Below, piece after piece: positions 12,424 to 21,127 of a stretch of 64,000 nucleotides of DNA. Every line of letters begins with the position of its first letter. The first letter of the stretch is position 1. The notes beneath the pieces are model-generated. The model was given only the letters and a program-made list of their open reading frames with translations, had not been told where the DNA came from and searched no databases. A program made the position numbers and the translations under genes. Origin of the DNA: a virus. The DNA lies in IMG/VR virus record IMGVR_UViG_3300043463_000045, positions 1 through 64,000 of that record. One strand, given 5' to 3'.

Positions 12424-12690
12424 ATGACGAAGTTTGTAAAAGCTAAGTTCGAAACTTCTGGTGAATATGTTCGTTACGAGGGCAAGTTTGTTGCTCGTTT
12501 CAAACACCGTGGTAGCCCGTTCACTAAAGCAAAGTTCTTGAAAGAATTGATTGCCAATCATACGGTTGAGAGTTACTTTTCTGAAATGGCGAATGACAAA
12601 GCCCCTCTTACGATTCTTCGTGATACAAATGAAAATTGGTATTACGGTATTCTTGAAGCCTTTTCTGGCCGTTCTTTTGCCCGCGTGTGA
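12424..12690 (+). CDS. hypothetical protein
   Basis: 88 residues behind GAAGGAGAT. Basic N-terminal half, no recognised motif. First gene of an early-type unit. Confidence 0.75.
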   Translation: MTKFVKAKFETSGEYVRYEGKFVARFKHRGSPFTKAKFLKELIANHTVESYFSEMANDKAPLTILRDTNENWYYGILEAFSGRSFARV

Positions 12691-12694
12691 TGAA

Positions 12695-12865
12695 ATGAAA
12701 TCTTATATTTCAATCTATCAAGACTCGGAAGATGACACCTTTTCGGTGAAGGTGGTTGGGTCTGATAACTGGGATGAACTTTCTGGTTTATCCGAACAAG
12801 AAGCGATTGATGAAGCAGATGCTATTCAAGCAGAAACTTCTCTGAAAATAGTAAAAGACTATTGA
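12695..12865 (+). CDS. hypothetical acidic protein
   Basis: 56 residues; strand-rich N-terminus (YISIYQDSEDDTFSVKVVG) and an EQEAIDEADAIQAE helix. Its TGA stop lies in the next -35 box. Confidence 0.65.
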   Translation: MKSYISIYQDSEDDTFSVKVVGSDNWDELSGLSEQEAIDEADAIQAETSLKIVKDY

Positions 12866-12890
12866 CTCTTTCCACGAATCACTGTATACC
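12862..12890 (+). promoter_or_regulatory. CGAATCA-family promoter
   Basis: TTGACT, CGAATCA (12875-12881), TATACC, 17-base spacer. Overlaps the preceding stop codon. Confidence 0.85.
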
Positions 12891-12915
12891 TATACAAGTA
12901 AGAGGGAGAGACGAA

Positions 12916-13089
12916 ATGACCAAGATTTTCAAAGAAGCTGTCTGCTGGTTCTTCCACGGTGAAACCGAAGAAGCAATTCGTGAAGACCTTGGTTTTGACG
13001 GTGACCTTGAAGAAGTTAAGAAAATCGCCAGCGACCTGAAATCCCAAGGTCTTGACTTTGATGATGTTTACGAATGGAGCAAAGAATGA
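12916..13089 (+). CDS. hypothetical acidic protein
   Basis: 57 residues after GAGGGAGAG. Helical, Glu/Asp-rich. Overlaps the next start by ATGA. Confidence 0.7.
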   Translation: MTKIFKEAVCWFFHGETEEAIREDLGFDGDLEEVKKIASDLKSQGLDFDDVYEWSKE

Positions 13090-13241
13090 GCAATATCCAT
13101 AGTGGAAATCTTTCCTACCTTACTCGTCTTCATCAGAAGAAGTATGGCAAACTCAAGTATTGGATGAAACATCTGAAAACTTGGTCTGATGGTAAATGGA
13201 CGGTTGAGTTCATTCCTTATGAAACGGAGAAAACAGAATAA
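13086..13241 (+). CDS. small basic hypothetical protein
   Basis: 51 residues, Lys/Trp/Tyr-rich. Coupled to the genes on both sides by ATGA and TAATG overlaps, which supports it despite its size. Confidence 0.65.
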   Translation: MSNIHSGNLSYLTRLHQKKYGKLKYWMKHLKTWSDGKWTVEFIPYETEKTE

Positions 13242-13399
13242 TGTTTGTGGTGACTGTTGACGATGAAATAGTGGCAATCACCACAAAAAAAGAAGATGCA
13301 ATGGCATTTGTCCATGCAAGTGAAGTTGATAAATCAACAGCAAAGGTAGAAATCAAGGAGATTACAAATGAAACGAAAGAAACTACCGAAGGCTCGTAA
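13241..13399 (+). CDS. small hypothetical protein
   Basis: 52 residues starting in the TAATG overlap; beta-rich start (FVVTVDDEIVAITT) and Lys/Glu/Thr tail. Overlaps the next gene by 32 bases. Confidence 0.6.
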   Translation: MFVVTVDDEIVAITTKKEDAMAFVHASEVDKSTAKVEIKEITNETKETTEGS

Positions 13400-13529
13400 T
13401 CCCTTCGTGCAACATTTGATTACGAAAAAGAGCGGTGCTCATGGTAAGAGCAAAAAAGCGCAACGCCGTGATGATAAGGTTGAGTTGCGTAAGGGTAATA
13501 AATCCCAAGACGATTTTGACAAGGGCTGA
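13368..13529 (+). CDS. very basic small protein
   Basis: 53 residues behind AAGGAG. About a quarter Lys/Arg, no hydrophobic core; the composition suggests a nucleic-acid-binding tail peptide, but no family is recognised. Confidence 0.6.
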   Translation: MKRKKLPKARNPFVQHLITKKSGAHGKSKKAQRRDDKVELRKGNKSQDDFDKG

Positions 13530-13548
13530 CTTTCTCAAAATCGTCTTA

Positions 13549-13705
13549 CGAGTGGTGGCGAAATGGTAGACGCAGCGGCATTAGGGGCCGTGGAGTTTCA
13601 GTGAGGCACATTGAGTGGATGGTAGTAGGCTCGAGACGAACCCATTTGCAAGAGTATGTGTAAGCTGCGATTCAGTTGAAGGTTCAAGTCCTTCCCACTT
13701 GACCA
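13549..13705 (+). tRNA. tRNA-Leu(UAG) with an 86-base variable region
   Basis: Acceptor CGAGTGG/CCACTTG, Leu-type D-arm, anticodon stem GCGGC/GCCGT with loop ATTAGGG, T-arm GAAGG TTCAAGT CCTTC, A and CCA. Between anticodon and T-arm lie 86 bases (13592-13677) where about 13-15 are normal; CACAT/ATGTG (13607-13611/13656-13660) can pair inside. An insertion or intron-like segment. Confidence 0.8.
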
Positions 13706-13724
13706 ATATTTAGAAAGATTCATT

Positions 13725-14357
13725 ATGAGTGAAATATATTACGCAATACCAGATATACATGGAAGAAAAGATTTACTTGATCTTGCACTAAAGGAAATAT
13801 TCTCACGCCAAGATTCTGGAAAGATTATTTTCCTTGGTGATTATGTTGACCGTGGCCCAGACAGTGGTGGTGTTGTCCGCTATCTAATGGATGTTCCTCC
13901 TGCTGGTTGGGAATACATTTGCCTCAAAGGCAACCATGAAGATATGTTGATGTATGATTGGTGCTCATCTAATCAGTTATATGACCCAAAGGTTCTGGAT
14001 AGTTTTGGTGGACTTATTGACGACGAAGTATTGCGTTGGATCAACAAACTAAAAATCTATCACATCGAAGATGAAAATATATTTGTTCATGCCGACTGGG
14101 ATGAACATCTTGAGGAACGCCAGCAACTTGAACACGCAATGATTTGGCGCAGACGTGGTAGGTATGCATCATTTGACCATCCGACTATGTATTTGAACCA
14201 TGGTCACACCCCGCATGGCGATGGTCCTATTTTTGCGATAAATCGTTGTAACTTGGATTGTGGAGCATTCTACTCAAACCGACTTTGTGTTGGGGTTTAT
14301 GAGAAAGGCAAAAAAGGTCCAATCACCACTTTTGACGTTGAAAATCGTCTATACTAA
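13725..14357 (+). CDS. PPP-family serine/threonine phosphatase
   Basis: 210 residues. DIHGR, GDYVDRGPDS and KGNHED are the three metal and phosphate motifs of PPP phosphatases, with HADW and HGHTPHG supplying the later histidines. Length matches the lambda-type enzymes. Could dephosphorylate host proteins or Ap4A-like nucleotides. Confidence 0.9.
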   Translation: MSEIYYAIPDIHGRKDLLDLALKEIFSRQDSGKIIFLGDYVDRGPDSGGVVRYLMDVPPAGWEYICLKGNHEDMLMYDWCSSNQLYDPKVLDSFGGLIDDEVLRWINKLKIYHIEDENIFVHADWDEHLEERQQLEHAMIWRRRGRYASFDHPTMYLNHGHTPHGDGPIFAINRCNLDCGAFYSNRLCVGVYEKGKKGPITTFDVENRLY

Positions 14358-14363
14358 AATAAC

Positions 14364-14440
14364 GCCTCTGTAGTTCAACTGGATAGAGCATCGGTCTTCG
14401 AAACCGACTGTTGCGGGTTCGAATCCTGCCGGGGGCACCA
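14364..14440 (+). tRNA. tRNA-Arg(UCG)
   Basis: Acceptor GCCTCTG/CGGGGGC (two wobbles), anticodon stem TCGGT/ACCGA, loop CTTCGAA, T-arm GCGGG TTCGAAT CCTGC, A and CCA. Confidence 0.94.
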
Positions 14441-14457
14441 TTTTCAAGGAAAACAAT

Positions 14458-14646
14458 ATGGGTCTGTTTGCATTAGCAACAAAAAATACAGTAGAAGATT
14501 ATGTGGAGACTGCCATATCAAATCTACGTTTGTATTTGGAACACAACAATGGCAACCCATTACAAGGAGATTATCTTCTTGATTTCGCATTACACAACGT
14601 GTTGGATGCAAAAGAAAAAATAGCTGAACTTCAAAAAAAACCTTGA
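14458..14646 (+). CDS. hypothetical helical protein
   Basis: 62 residues after AAGGAAAAC; all-helix prediction by eye. Its TGA stop is in the next -35 box. Confidence 0.7.
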   Translation: MGLFALATKNTVEDYVETAISNLRLYLEHNNGNPLQGDYLLDFALHNVLDAKEKIAELQKKP

Positions 14647-14671
14647 CAAATCAACCACTTACATGTATATT
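14643..14671 (+). promoter_or_regulatory. sigma70-type promoter
   Basis: TTGACA, 17-base spacer, TATATT; the spacer has no CGAATCA box. Confidence 0.7.
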
Positions 14672-14698
14672 AGTAAAATAATCAAACGAGGAAATGAA

Positions 14699-15262
14699 AT
14701 GAAAATCTCTCTACGCAAAGCAGACGCTATTCAACGTGCAGTAAACGATGCAATCAATGCACTTCCATTGGTTACAGAAGTTTCAATCAATGAGTTTGAA
14801 CGTCCTACGGACAAAATCAGCCTTGCAAAAAGCAAGTTCGGTGCTGCTCTTGCAACTCGTGACCAACTTCTGAATGTTCTTTACGACATTCGTGTTGCTG
14901 TTGGCTCACAGAACGAAGCACATGGCATTTCTGCCCGCCTTGCTGCGGTTGCACGTCTTGAAAAAGAGATTGTGCTTATGAAGCGTATTTCTGGAATCGC
15001 ACCAGCGGTTCCCCATGATGTGCTAATCGGTAAGATTGGCAAAATCAAGGGACGTGAGGCTGACCCTTATGGTCGCTTTGACGAAGAAATTCGCACATCT
15101 ATTTTTGATGAAGCCGAACTTTCGGAAATCAAAAACCGCCTTGCTGAACTGAAACTTCGCAAGCAAGCTATTCAGGACGAACTCCTTGAACTGAACGTGC
15201 GCGTTCAGATTGAACTATCGGACGATGCACTCGCCGTTCTACGGGAAGCATCTGTGCTGTAA
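14699..15262 (+). CDS. hypothetical helical protein
   Basis: 187 residues; start set at 14699 behind CGAGG. Long amphipathic helices (residues 1-45, 55-105, 140-187) suggest a coiled-coil or helical bundle. No catalytic motif. Alone in its unit, with its own promoter. Confidence 0.75.
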   Translation: MKISLRKADAIQRAVNDAINALPLVTEVSINEFERPTDKISLAKSKFGAALATRDQLLNVLYDIRVAVGSQNEAHGISARLAAVARLEKEIVLMKRISGIAPAVPHDVLIGKIGKIKGREADPYGRFDEEIRTSIFDEAELSEIKNRLAELKLRKQAIQDELLELNVRVQIELSDDALAVLREASVL

Positions 15263-15529
15263 GAAATAGAGGAACCTTTGGGTTCCTCTTGGAGAAGGAA
15301 AGAGATTAGGACAGACTCGTAACTGTCAAGTTACAAAAACGTTCATATGAAAGCAAGGTTTTGCATTCTTTTCTGCCATGTTCCGACATTATTATCCGAT
15401 ATTCCAACGGACTTGCATTTTGATGGTCGGTATTAGGGTTTGATTGCAGATTGTAGATTGCGTATTGCTTGAGTGGCGTATAGGCCGTTGTTGATTGCTG
15501 TGTCTGTTACTTACTTTTCTTCTCACCAA
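15263..15529 (+). other. noncoding region or RNA ending in a terminator
   Basis: About 270 gene-free bases. It begins with an 8-bp hairpin GAGGAACC-TTTG-GGTTCCTC (15269-15288), contains a long-range CCGAC/GTCGG pairing, and a run of GATTGC-like repeats near 15440-15475, then meets the terminator at 15530. A 3' untranslated RNA or sRNA; no protein reading is convincing. Confidence 0.4.
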
Positions 15530-15552
15530 AACGCCCTTCGGGGCGTTTTTTT
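15530..15552 (+). terminator. rho-independent terminator
   Basis: AACGCCC-TTCG-GGGCGTT followed by T's. Confidence 0.93.
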
Positions 15553-15553
15553 A

Positions 15554-15582
15554 TTGACAACCATTTAGAAATCATATATAAA
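15554..15582 (+). promoter_or_regulatory. CGAATCA-family promoter variant
   Basis: TTGACA, 17-base spacer, TATAAA; GAAATCA occupies the spacer box, shifted by one base. Confidence 0.7.
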
Positions 15583-15612
15583 TGTAGAGTAAAGCATCAA
15601 CCTGAGTATACT

Positions 15613-15918
15613 ATGATTTATGAGAACGCAACAGTAAGATACTGGTATCGATATTCACATCATGTTGCCGAGCATTTTGGCTTGCCTCTTGCTCAAATGA
15701 CAGTGAAACACCCAAGACTATTCAATGATGAGGGTTTTGCATTTTCCGATGCTAGTATGGGCAGAGCGCAAAATGCAGATAAAGTTTGGCTTCAAGTGAA
15801 TGATGAACCTATTCGGGTTATCAAGTCACGAGACTACAACACGGAGTTTGATGAAGATGAGTTCACTCGTATGCTATTTGTGGCAGAACAAGTTGATTTT
15901 GTGAGTTGGGGACCATGA
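15613..15918 (+). CDS. hypothetical protein
   Basis: 101 residues with CCTGAG upstream; no known motif. ATGA overlap with the next gene. Confidence 0.75.
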   Translation: MIYENATVRYWYRYSHHVAEHFGLPLAQMTVKHPRLFNDEGFAFSDASMGRAQNADKVWLQVNDEPIRVIKSRDYNTEFDEDEFTRMLFVAEQVDFVSWGP

Positions 15919-16262
15919 AAACTGACGTAAGTATTGCGCTGAAAAACATTGTGCTAAAAAAGCTGATGAACAACAGCTACGGAGTGAAGGCAGGAGAAAT
16001 GTCTATTGTTACAAGTGGCAGGTCAAATGGTAAATCAAATAGTCAGTCAATGATGATTGAATATTTGAAACAACAAATCAAAGAAGTCAACGAATACAAA
16101 AATATGGGATATACTCCTGTCTATTTGGATTCTAATTCTGCTACTCGCAAAGAAATGATTGAATGGTGCAAAGATAACTGCAAATCTCCATTTTATGTTG
16201 CGGGACCACTTTTTATGTTTGAGGATAATGATGATGCTTTATTTTTTGCAACGGTATGGTAA
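15915..16262 (+). CDS. hypothetical protein with P-loop-like stretch
   Basis: 115 residues. TSGRSNGKS near residues 33-41 resembles a Walker A loop but lacks the first Gly/Ala at proper spacing, and no Walker B is seen. Possibly a remnant of a larger ATPase. Confidence 0.65.
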   Translation: MKTDVSIALKNIVLKKLMNNSYGVKAGEMSIVTSGRSNGKSNSQSMMIEYLKQQIKEVNEYKNMGYTPVYLDSNSATRKEMIEWCKDNCKSPFYVAGPLFMFEDNDDALFFATVW

Positions 16263-16919
16263 ATGAAAAAAACAGAAACAATAAAGCTATACTTTAATAA
16301 GTATCCCTATCGCATAAAATTTCAAAGCCCATCGTATTATGCATATCATAATGGAAACAGTTATGATAGCGACGAATATAATGAGCGATACAAAGACATT
16401 CGTGCTGCTTTCAAGAATGTAGATTGGTATTTGAAAAAAGAGGCAGTTGATTATAAAACTCGTGTTGAAATGTGTCATTCTTATTTCTTGGAAGACGAAT
16501 ATGTTTTCCAGTATTTGTGCGAGAACTATGCACAGTTCATAGAAGAAGCCACTGTTCCTTATCGTAAAGATTTGAGTTCTGTGTATGGTGGATTGAACAC
16601 TAACGCAGAACTTCGCAAAGGTCTTTATCATGGCATGTATCGTTACAAGATGATGATTGCTTGCCAAAGCTATAATGACAGAGACGCAGCAACACAATCT
16701 GTAACTGATGTCATGGATACCCTAAATGTCAAAGACAACGGAAAATGGACGCCGTATACAATTTCTATTTACTCTACGGAACCAATATATTTTGAAACCT
16801 ATGAGCAAGTTTCTTATGCTGCGATGATGCTTCAACATGTAAAAATCAAAAAGATTTATGAAGCAGTATTGATAAACGAAGTAGAAAACCCTTGGGTATA
16901 TGATGGCGATACTACTTGA
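16263..16919 (+). CDS. hypothetical Tyr-rich protein
   Basis: 218 residues, unusually rich in Tyr. ATG follows the preceding stop directly, so translation is coupled. No family recognised. Confidence 0.75.
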   Translation: MKKTETIKLYFNKYPYRIKFQSPSYYAYHNGNSYDSDEYNERYKDIRAAFKNVDWYLKKEAVDYKTRVEMCHSYFLEDEYVFQYLCENYAQFIEEATVPYRKDLSSVYGGLNTNAELRKGLYHGMYRYKMMIACQSYNDRDAATQSVTDVMDTLNVKDNGKWTPYTISIYSTEPIYFETYEQVSYAAMMLQHVKIKKIYEAVLINEVENPWVYDGDTT

Positions 16920-17142
16920 AAGTCATGTGTTAGATGACATATGGGAAAAGTGGATGGAGCGCAACGGGGTTCAGTATCGTGGAGCCTTGTATTCTTCACA
17001 ATGGAGAGCGCATAAAGTCTGCCAAGAGTTTGAAAACTGGCTATTTGACAACGGCGCTACAGTCATTCAATATAATAGAGAACGAAAGATAAGATTTGAT
17101 ACCGAGTTTGATGCTGCGGTATTCGCAATGACATACGCATAA
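16900..17142 (+). CDS. hypothetical protein
   Basis: 80 residues from ATG 16900 (or 16903), overlapping the preceding gene by 20 bases. Last gene of the early-type unit before the lysis gene. Confidence 0.65.
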   Translation: MMAILLESHVLDDIWEKWMERNGVQYRGALYSSQWRAHKVCQEFENWLFDNGATVIQYNRERKIRFDTEFDAAVFAMTYA

Positions 17143-17156
17143 TCGGATGCTAATAT

Positions 17157-17164
17157 GATAAATA
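17157..17164 (+). promoter_or_regulatory. late promoter box
   Basis: GATAAATA, 25 bases before the endolysin, which is expected to be late. Confidence 0.7.
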
Positions 17165-17188
17165 TCATATCAAGCATAGGAGGCGCAT

Positions 17189-18013
17189 ATGTCATTGCCT
17201 ATAACAAAAGAACAATTGTGTTCTATACTTTCAAACAATAAAGATGCTGGTTCTTGGTATGACCCACTATCTAAAATATTACCAAAATACGATATTACTT
17301 CGCCACTTAGAGTTGCTGCTTTCCTCGCACAGTGTGCTCATGAGAGCGGTCAATTCACGGTCGTTCAAGAAAATTTGATCTATTCCGCAGACGGTTTGAA
17401 CAGAGTATTTCCAAAGTATTTTGTCAATGCTGGTCGTGATGCAAACGCATATGCTCGTCAACCAGAGAAGATTGCGAACATAGTATATGCTGGTCGCATG
17501 GGTAACACTGAGCCAAATGATGGCTGGAAACATCGTGGTCGTGGGTTGATACAACTCACCGGAAAAGATAATTACACAGCTTTTGCCAAGTCTGTGAACA
17601 TGACTATAGACCAAGCAATCTCATATCTTGAAACCAAAGAAGGTGCGATTGAATCTGCTTGCTGGTTTTGGGCAAAAAATAATCTGAACGCACTGGCAGA
17701 TGCACAAGACATGAAAGCTCTTACCAGACGTATCAATGGCGGGTTCAACGGTCTTGAAGACAGAATGAAATATTACAACAAAGCACTTTCTGTTTTGGGT
17801 GGGAAAATTTCAGAATCAAAATCTACAACACTAAAACTTGGTTCAACTGGAAATGATGTTGTAAAGCTACAGCAAGCACTTGGACTAGTTGCAGACGGAA
17901 ACTTTGGTCCTGCAACAAAAGAAGCAGTGATGAGATTTCAACTCAACAATGGGTTGGCAGCGGATGGAGTCGCAGGACCATCTACACTTTCTAAAATTTA
18001 TGGAAACAAATGA
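17189..18013 (+). CDS. endolysin: GH19-type glycosidase plus peptidoglycan-binding domain
   Basis: 274 residues behind AGGAGG. Residues 1-200 are a GH19 chitinase/lysozyme-like domain with AHESG (catalytic Glu near residue 52) and GRGLIQLTGKDNY near 115. Residues 212-272 (LKLGSTGNDVVKLQQALGL..DGNFGPAT..AV..FQ) form a PG_binding_1 domain. No signal peptide, so it needs a holin to reach the wall. Overlaps the radical SAM gene by ATGA. Confidence 0.92.
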   Translation: MSLPITKEQLCSILSNNKDAGSWYDPLSKILPKYDITSPLRVAAFLAQCAHESGQFTVVQENLIYSADGLNRVFPKYFVNAGRDANAYARQPEKIANIVYAGRMGNTEPNDGWKHRGRGLIQLTGKDNYTAFAKSVNMTIDQAISYLETKEGAIESACWFWAKNNLNALADAQDMKALTRRINGGFNGLEDRMKYYNKALSVLGGKISESKSTTLKLGSTGNDVVKLQQALGLVADGNFGPATKEAVMRFQLNNGLAADGVAGPSTLSKIYGNK

Positions 18014-19140
18014 CACGATGCTTGCTGAGTGAAACACACCTTGCTATCAATACTATGGGTGAGGTGAATCCTTGCTGTAGGTATTCTCCACTTCACGATA
18101 AAAGACTGTTTCTGGATGGTAAAACTATTACAGAAACATTCAATGACCCATACTTGGTTTCAGTTAGAGAAAACTTAAAAAACGGCATTCGTGATGAAGG
18201 TTGCTACCATTGCTGGAACGAAGAAGATAGTGGCGCAACCAGTATGCGTCAGTTTCATAATTACATGTTACAGCACCAAAAAATAACTGGTGACCCAAAC
18301 TCTGACATAACAAGTATTGAAATTGCGTTCAGTAATCATTGTAATATGAAATGTAGACATTGTAAAACGGCAAGTAGTAGTCGGTGGAAACAAGATGACA
18401 TTATGCTTGGAAATTGGGTTCCAGACCGAATACTACAAGAACCAGATATATCATCAATTGATTTTCATTCTCTAAAAAACATTGAAAAAATAAAGATATT
18501 AGGCGGTGAGCCAATATTGTCTAAATCATTTGGTAAGCTAATTCATATGCTGGATGATAATAATCTAATACAGAACATTTCTATTGAGATAGTAACAAAT
18601 GGGTCTGTATTACCGACCGATAGTATTTTGAATTCACTGCGAAAAGCAAAACAAATCCATCTAATTGTATCAGTCGATGATATAACTGAGCATTATAATT
18701 ATTTCAGAACTGATGGCAACTTCGATGTCGTAATTTCAAATATGAAAAAATACGAGGAACTCTGTTTTGATAATATGAAATTTGCTATACACACCGTGAT
18801 AAATGTGTTGAACGTTTATAGAGTATTTGATATATATAGTTACTTTTCTTCTCAGTTCCCTAAATGGTTTTTATACTTTGATAAAATACATTCTCCAGAA
18901 TATCTAAAAATAGATCAATGGAGTAACTATGAAATGGCTACTCAAATAGATAAAATAAAAGAAGTAAATTGCCTAAATCAAAATGACTATGATACTGTAA
19001 ATAGACTGTTGAGTATATTACAATCTATTACAAATGAAGAAGCTGATTTTTCTAAATTCTTTTCCATCAACGACAGACTTGATACTTCACGTAACACGAA
19101 GCTATTGGAAGTCCACCCAATATTCAAAAAATACAGGTAA
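18010..19140 (+). CDS. radical SAM protein of the phage twitch-domain type
   Basis: 376 residues. NHCNMKCRHC (near residue 109) is the CX3CX2C motif for the 4Fe-4S cluster that cleaves SAM; LGGEP follows as the SAM-binding GGE. Two N-terminal cysteines (CCRYSP) and CYHCW may bind an extra cluster. Twitch-domain radical SAM proteins recur in T4-like phages; substrate unknown. Confidence 0.85.
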   Translation: MTRCLLSETHLAINTMGEVNPCCRYSPLHDKRLFLDGKTITETFNDPYLVSVRENLKNGIRDEGCYHCWNEEDSGATSMRQFHNYMLQHQKITGDPNSDITSIEIAFSNHCNMKCRHCKTASSSRWKQDDIMLGNWVPDRILQEPDISSIDFHSLKNIEKIKILGGEPILSKSFGKLIHMLDDNNLIQNISIEIVTNGSVLPTDSILNSLRKAKQIHLIVSVDDITEHYNYFRTDGNFDVVISNMKKYEELCFDNMKFAIHTVINVLNVYRVFDIYSYFSSQFPKWFLYFDKIHSPEYLKIDQWSNYEMATQIDKIKEVNCLNQNDYDTVNRLLSILQSITNEEADFSKFFSINDRLDTSRNTKLLEVHPIFKKYR

Positions 19141-19210
19141 CAACGATTGAAACATAAAGAACGATTGCGTATACTGAGATATGCATACATTCAACTTGTC
19201 AATTCCATGA

Positions 19211-19239
19211 TTGACAAAGAAGCAAAAAACTGATATTAT
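19211..19239 (+). promoter_or_regulatory. sigma70-type promoter
   Basis: TTGACA, 17-base spacer, TATTAT; no CGAATCA box. Confidence 0.7.
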
Positions 19240-19261
19240 ATACCTATTATGGAGGTATATA

Positions 19262-19663
19262 ATGATTTTTGAACAAAAGATTGAAAAGTTTGAACGCCGA
19301 TATGATGCCAGAGTTCAAGATTCTGGTTATGCATATGACATGAGAAATACGGAATTTTTATACACGGCATCAATGGATGCGGATGCATACCATGCCAAAA
19401 AAGCCAAAAAAGTAAAAACTGTAAGCGTCAATATGACTGAATATGCACTATATAATCTACTTGACTATTTGGATTACTGTGAACAAGATCGTTTTCGCCA
19501 TATTTCAAGCAACAGTGATTATGACGGTATTTCAACACGGCAAAAATATTACGATGCAACCATGCGTGAAAGGTATGACGAAGAAAAACTTCGCAAGCAA
19601 CATCCAGCCCTACAAGATGCATGGGAACAATATGAAGCAATGAAAATTTTACTTACAAAATAA
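19262..19663 (+). CDS. hypothetical charged protein
   Basis: 133 residues behind TGGAGG. Tyr/Asp/Lys-rich, helical; no recognised domain. Confidence 0.75.
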   Translation: MIFEQKIEKFERRYDARVQDSGYAYDMRNTEFLYTASMDADAYHAKKAKKVKTVSVNMTEYALYNLLDYLDYCEQDRFRHISSNSDYDGISTRQKYYDATMRERYDEEKLRKQHPALQDAWEQYEAMKILLTK

Positions 19664-19689
19664 CCATGCTTATTTCTTTTCTGCCAGTA

Positions 19690-19697
19690 GATAAATA
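19690..19697 (+). promoter_or_regulatory. late promoter box
   Basis: GATAAATA; its position right before an ATG at 19701 argues for the 19719 start. Confidence 0.65.
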
Positions 19698-19718
19698 CTA
19701 ATGAGCGGGAGAGAAGAC

Positions 19719-20036
19719 ATGGGCGACCTTGATATATTTGCAACAACTTTGACTGAAGCTGCGATGCCGTGGGTGGCGTTACTTATTTCAATCTTTGTTA
19801 CTATATGGCTAAAAGAGACAGCAACCAACTTTGCAAAAGGATGGTCATTTTTACGTAACCCTGCGTTTTCTCCTGGTGACAACGTATATGTTGACGGAGA
19901 ACCAGCAACTGTTATATCTATAAGTCTAAAAGAAACAATATTTGAGATTGAACGAGACGAAAAAACTATTTGGAGATACGTTCCAAACCATCGCATTGAG
20001 TTCATAAAGTTGGAAAAGGTTATAGACAAACAGTGA
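19719..20036 (+). CDS. small MscS-like membrane protein
   Basis: 105 residues, start behind GGGAGAG. One membrane segment (residues 13-31) then a beta domain NPAFSPGDNVYVDGEPATV...YVPNHRI that follows the MscS middle domain (GD.V...G..G.V......T.....D...V.IPN..I). Too short for a full channel; could insert into or mimic host MscS channels. Same minimal form occurs in other T4-like phages as far as I recall. Confidence 0.6.
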   Translation: MGDLDIFATTLTEAAMPWVALLISIFVTIWLKETATNFAKGWSFLRNPAFSPGDNVYVDGEPATVISISLKETIFEIERDEKTIWRYVPNHRIEFIKLEKVIDKQ

Positions 20037-20042
20037 GATAGT

Positions 20043-20642
20043 ATGGCAGCAGAACTAACAACGATTCCACATCTTGTATTCATACATGGAGCAAATCAAT
20101 CGCCTTCTTGTTGGACGCATATTATAACTCACTTACAGCCACAACAATACACTCTACTTGATTACGATAGTAGAAACTCATTTGCAAATAACTTGGAACG
20201 AATGAAAGATGAGATTTCTCATCTAAAAAATATATTCTTCGTTGCTCACTCATTGGGTGGAATCTATAGTGTTCACCTGTATCATCAACTAAAAAGAAAC
20301 GTTGCAGGGGCAATAACCATATCTACGCCATATGGTGGGTCTGCTCTTGCATTATTTTTTAGACAAATGTTTCCATCTTATCAGTTATTCAGAGATATTT
20401 GCCCCGCAAGTCCCCCTATATATTCATCAAAGCTGATTGATATTGACATACCTTGGACACAAATAGTAACCACAAGTGGACACCATCCAATACATGTGTT
20501 GCCTAATGATGGTGTGGTCACAAAAAACAGTATGATGAACCGCTCAGACATTGATTATATTTTGATAGATGAAGACCATTATGATGTTTTGTATTCTAAC
20601 GATGTGATAGATATTATACGAACATTTACAGAAACTACTTGA
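20043..20642 (+). CDS. alpha/beta hydrolase (lipase/esterase type)
   Basis: 199 residues. FIHGANQSP is the oxyanion HG, AHSLGG (near residue 69) holds the nucleophile Ser, DGVV and DHYDV supply Asp and His. Serine hydrolase of unknown substrate, without signal peptide. Its TGA stop lies in the next -35. Confidence 0.82.
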   Translation: MAAELTTIPHLVFIHGANQSPSCWTHIITHLQPQQYTLLDYDSRNSFANNLERMKDEISHLKNIFFVAHSLGGIYSVHLYHQLKRNVAGAITISTPYGGSALALFFRQMFPSYQLFRDICPASPPIYSSKLIDIDIPWTQIVTTSGHHPIHVLPNDGVVTKNSMMNRSDIDYILIDEDHYDVLYSNDVIDIIRTFTETT

Positions 20643-20667
20643 CAAACTATACGAATCATACTATCTT
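20639..20667 (+). promoter_or_regulatory. CGAATCA-family promoter
   Basis: TTGACA, CGAATCA (20652-20658), TATCTT, 17-base spacer. Confidence 0.78.
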
Positions 20668-20688
20668 CAACTCATAAAGGAGAAACAG

Positions 20689-20913
20689 ATGGAATACTTT
20701 TCGGATGTGAACGGCTGGATTGGAGTTGGTATTGGACTCCTTATTTTTCTTCTCGGTTATATGAAAGGTGTAGGCAAAGCACGTGCTCTTGCTCCGCACA
20801 TTATCGATTCCACTATTCAAAATCTGATTGACAACGGGTTTATCAAAACTCGTAAAACTCTCAAGGATGGCAAGTGGCAAGAGGATATTCTGCGTTATGA
20901 TGAAGAAGTATAA
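20689..20913 (+). CDS. small membrane protein
   Basis: 74 residues after AAAGGAG; one membrane segment (GWIGVGIGLLIFLLGYMKG), cytoplasmic acidic tail. Unknown function. Confidence 0.75.
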   Translation: MEYFSDVNGWIGVGIGLLIFLLGYMKGVGKARALAPHIIDSTIQNLIDNGFIKTRKTLKDGKWQEDILRYDEEV

Positions 20914-21076
20914 CTTTGAATCCTTGGGCGATGTTCCAAGTGAGTTGCTTGAATACGTGAAAAACATATCTGGTGATGACTTTGAAACCATCAGTATTCA
21001 AGAAGTCAACGAACTTCTGAATGAAGTTTACCATAATTTATCTTGGCCATACCAAGACAGTGGTTTAGACGGTTGA
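20897..21076 (+). CDS. hypothetical acidic protein
   Basis: 59 residues from ATG 20897 or 20900, overlapping the membrane protein gene by 17 bases. Stop codon within the next -35. Confidence 0.65.
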   Translation: MMKKYNFESLGDVPSELLEYVKNISGDDFETISIQEVNELLNEVYHNLSWPYQDSGLDG

Positions 21077-21101
21077 CAATATCAACGAATCAGTATATAA
21101 C
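21073..21101 (+). promoter_or_regulatory. CGAATCA-family promoter
   Basis: TTGACA, CGAATCA (21086-21092), TATAAC, 17-base spacer. Confidence 0.88.
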
Positions 21102-21127
21102 TATCCTGTAAAAACAAAGGGACTGTC

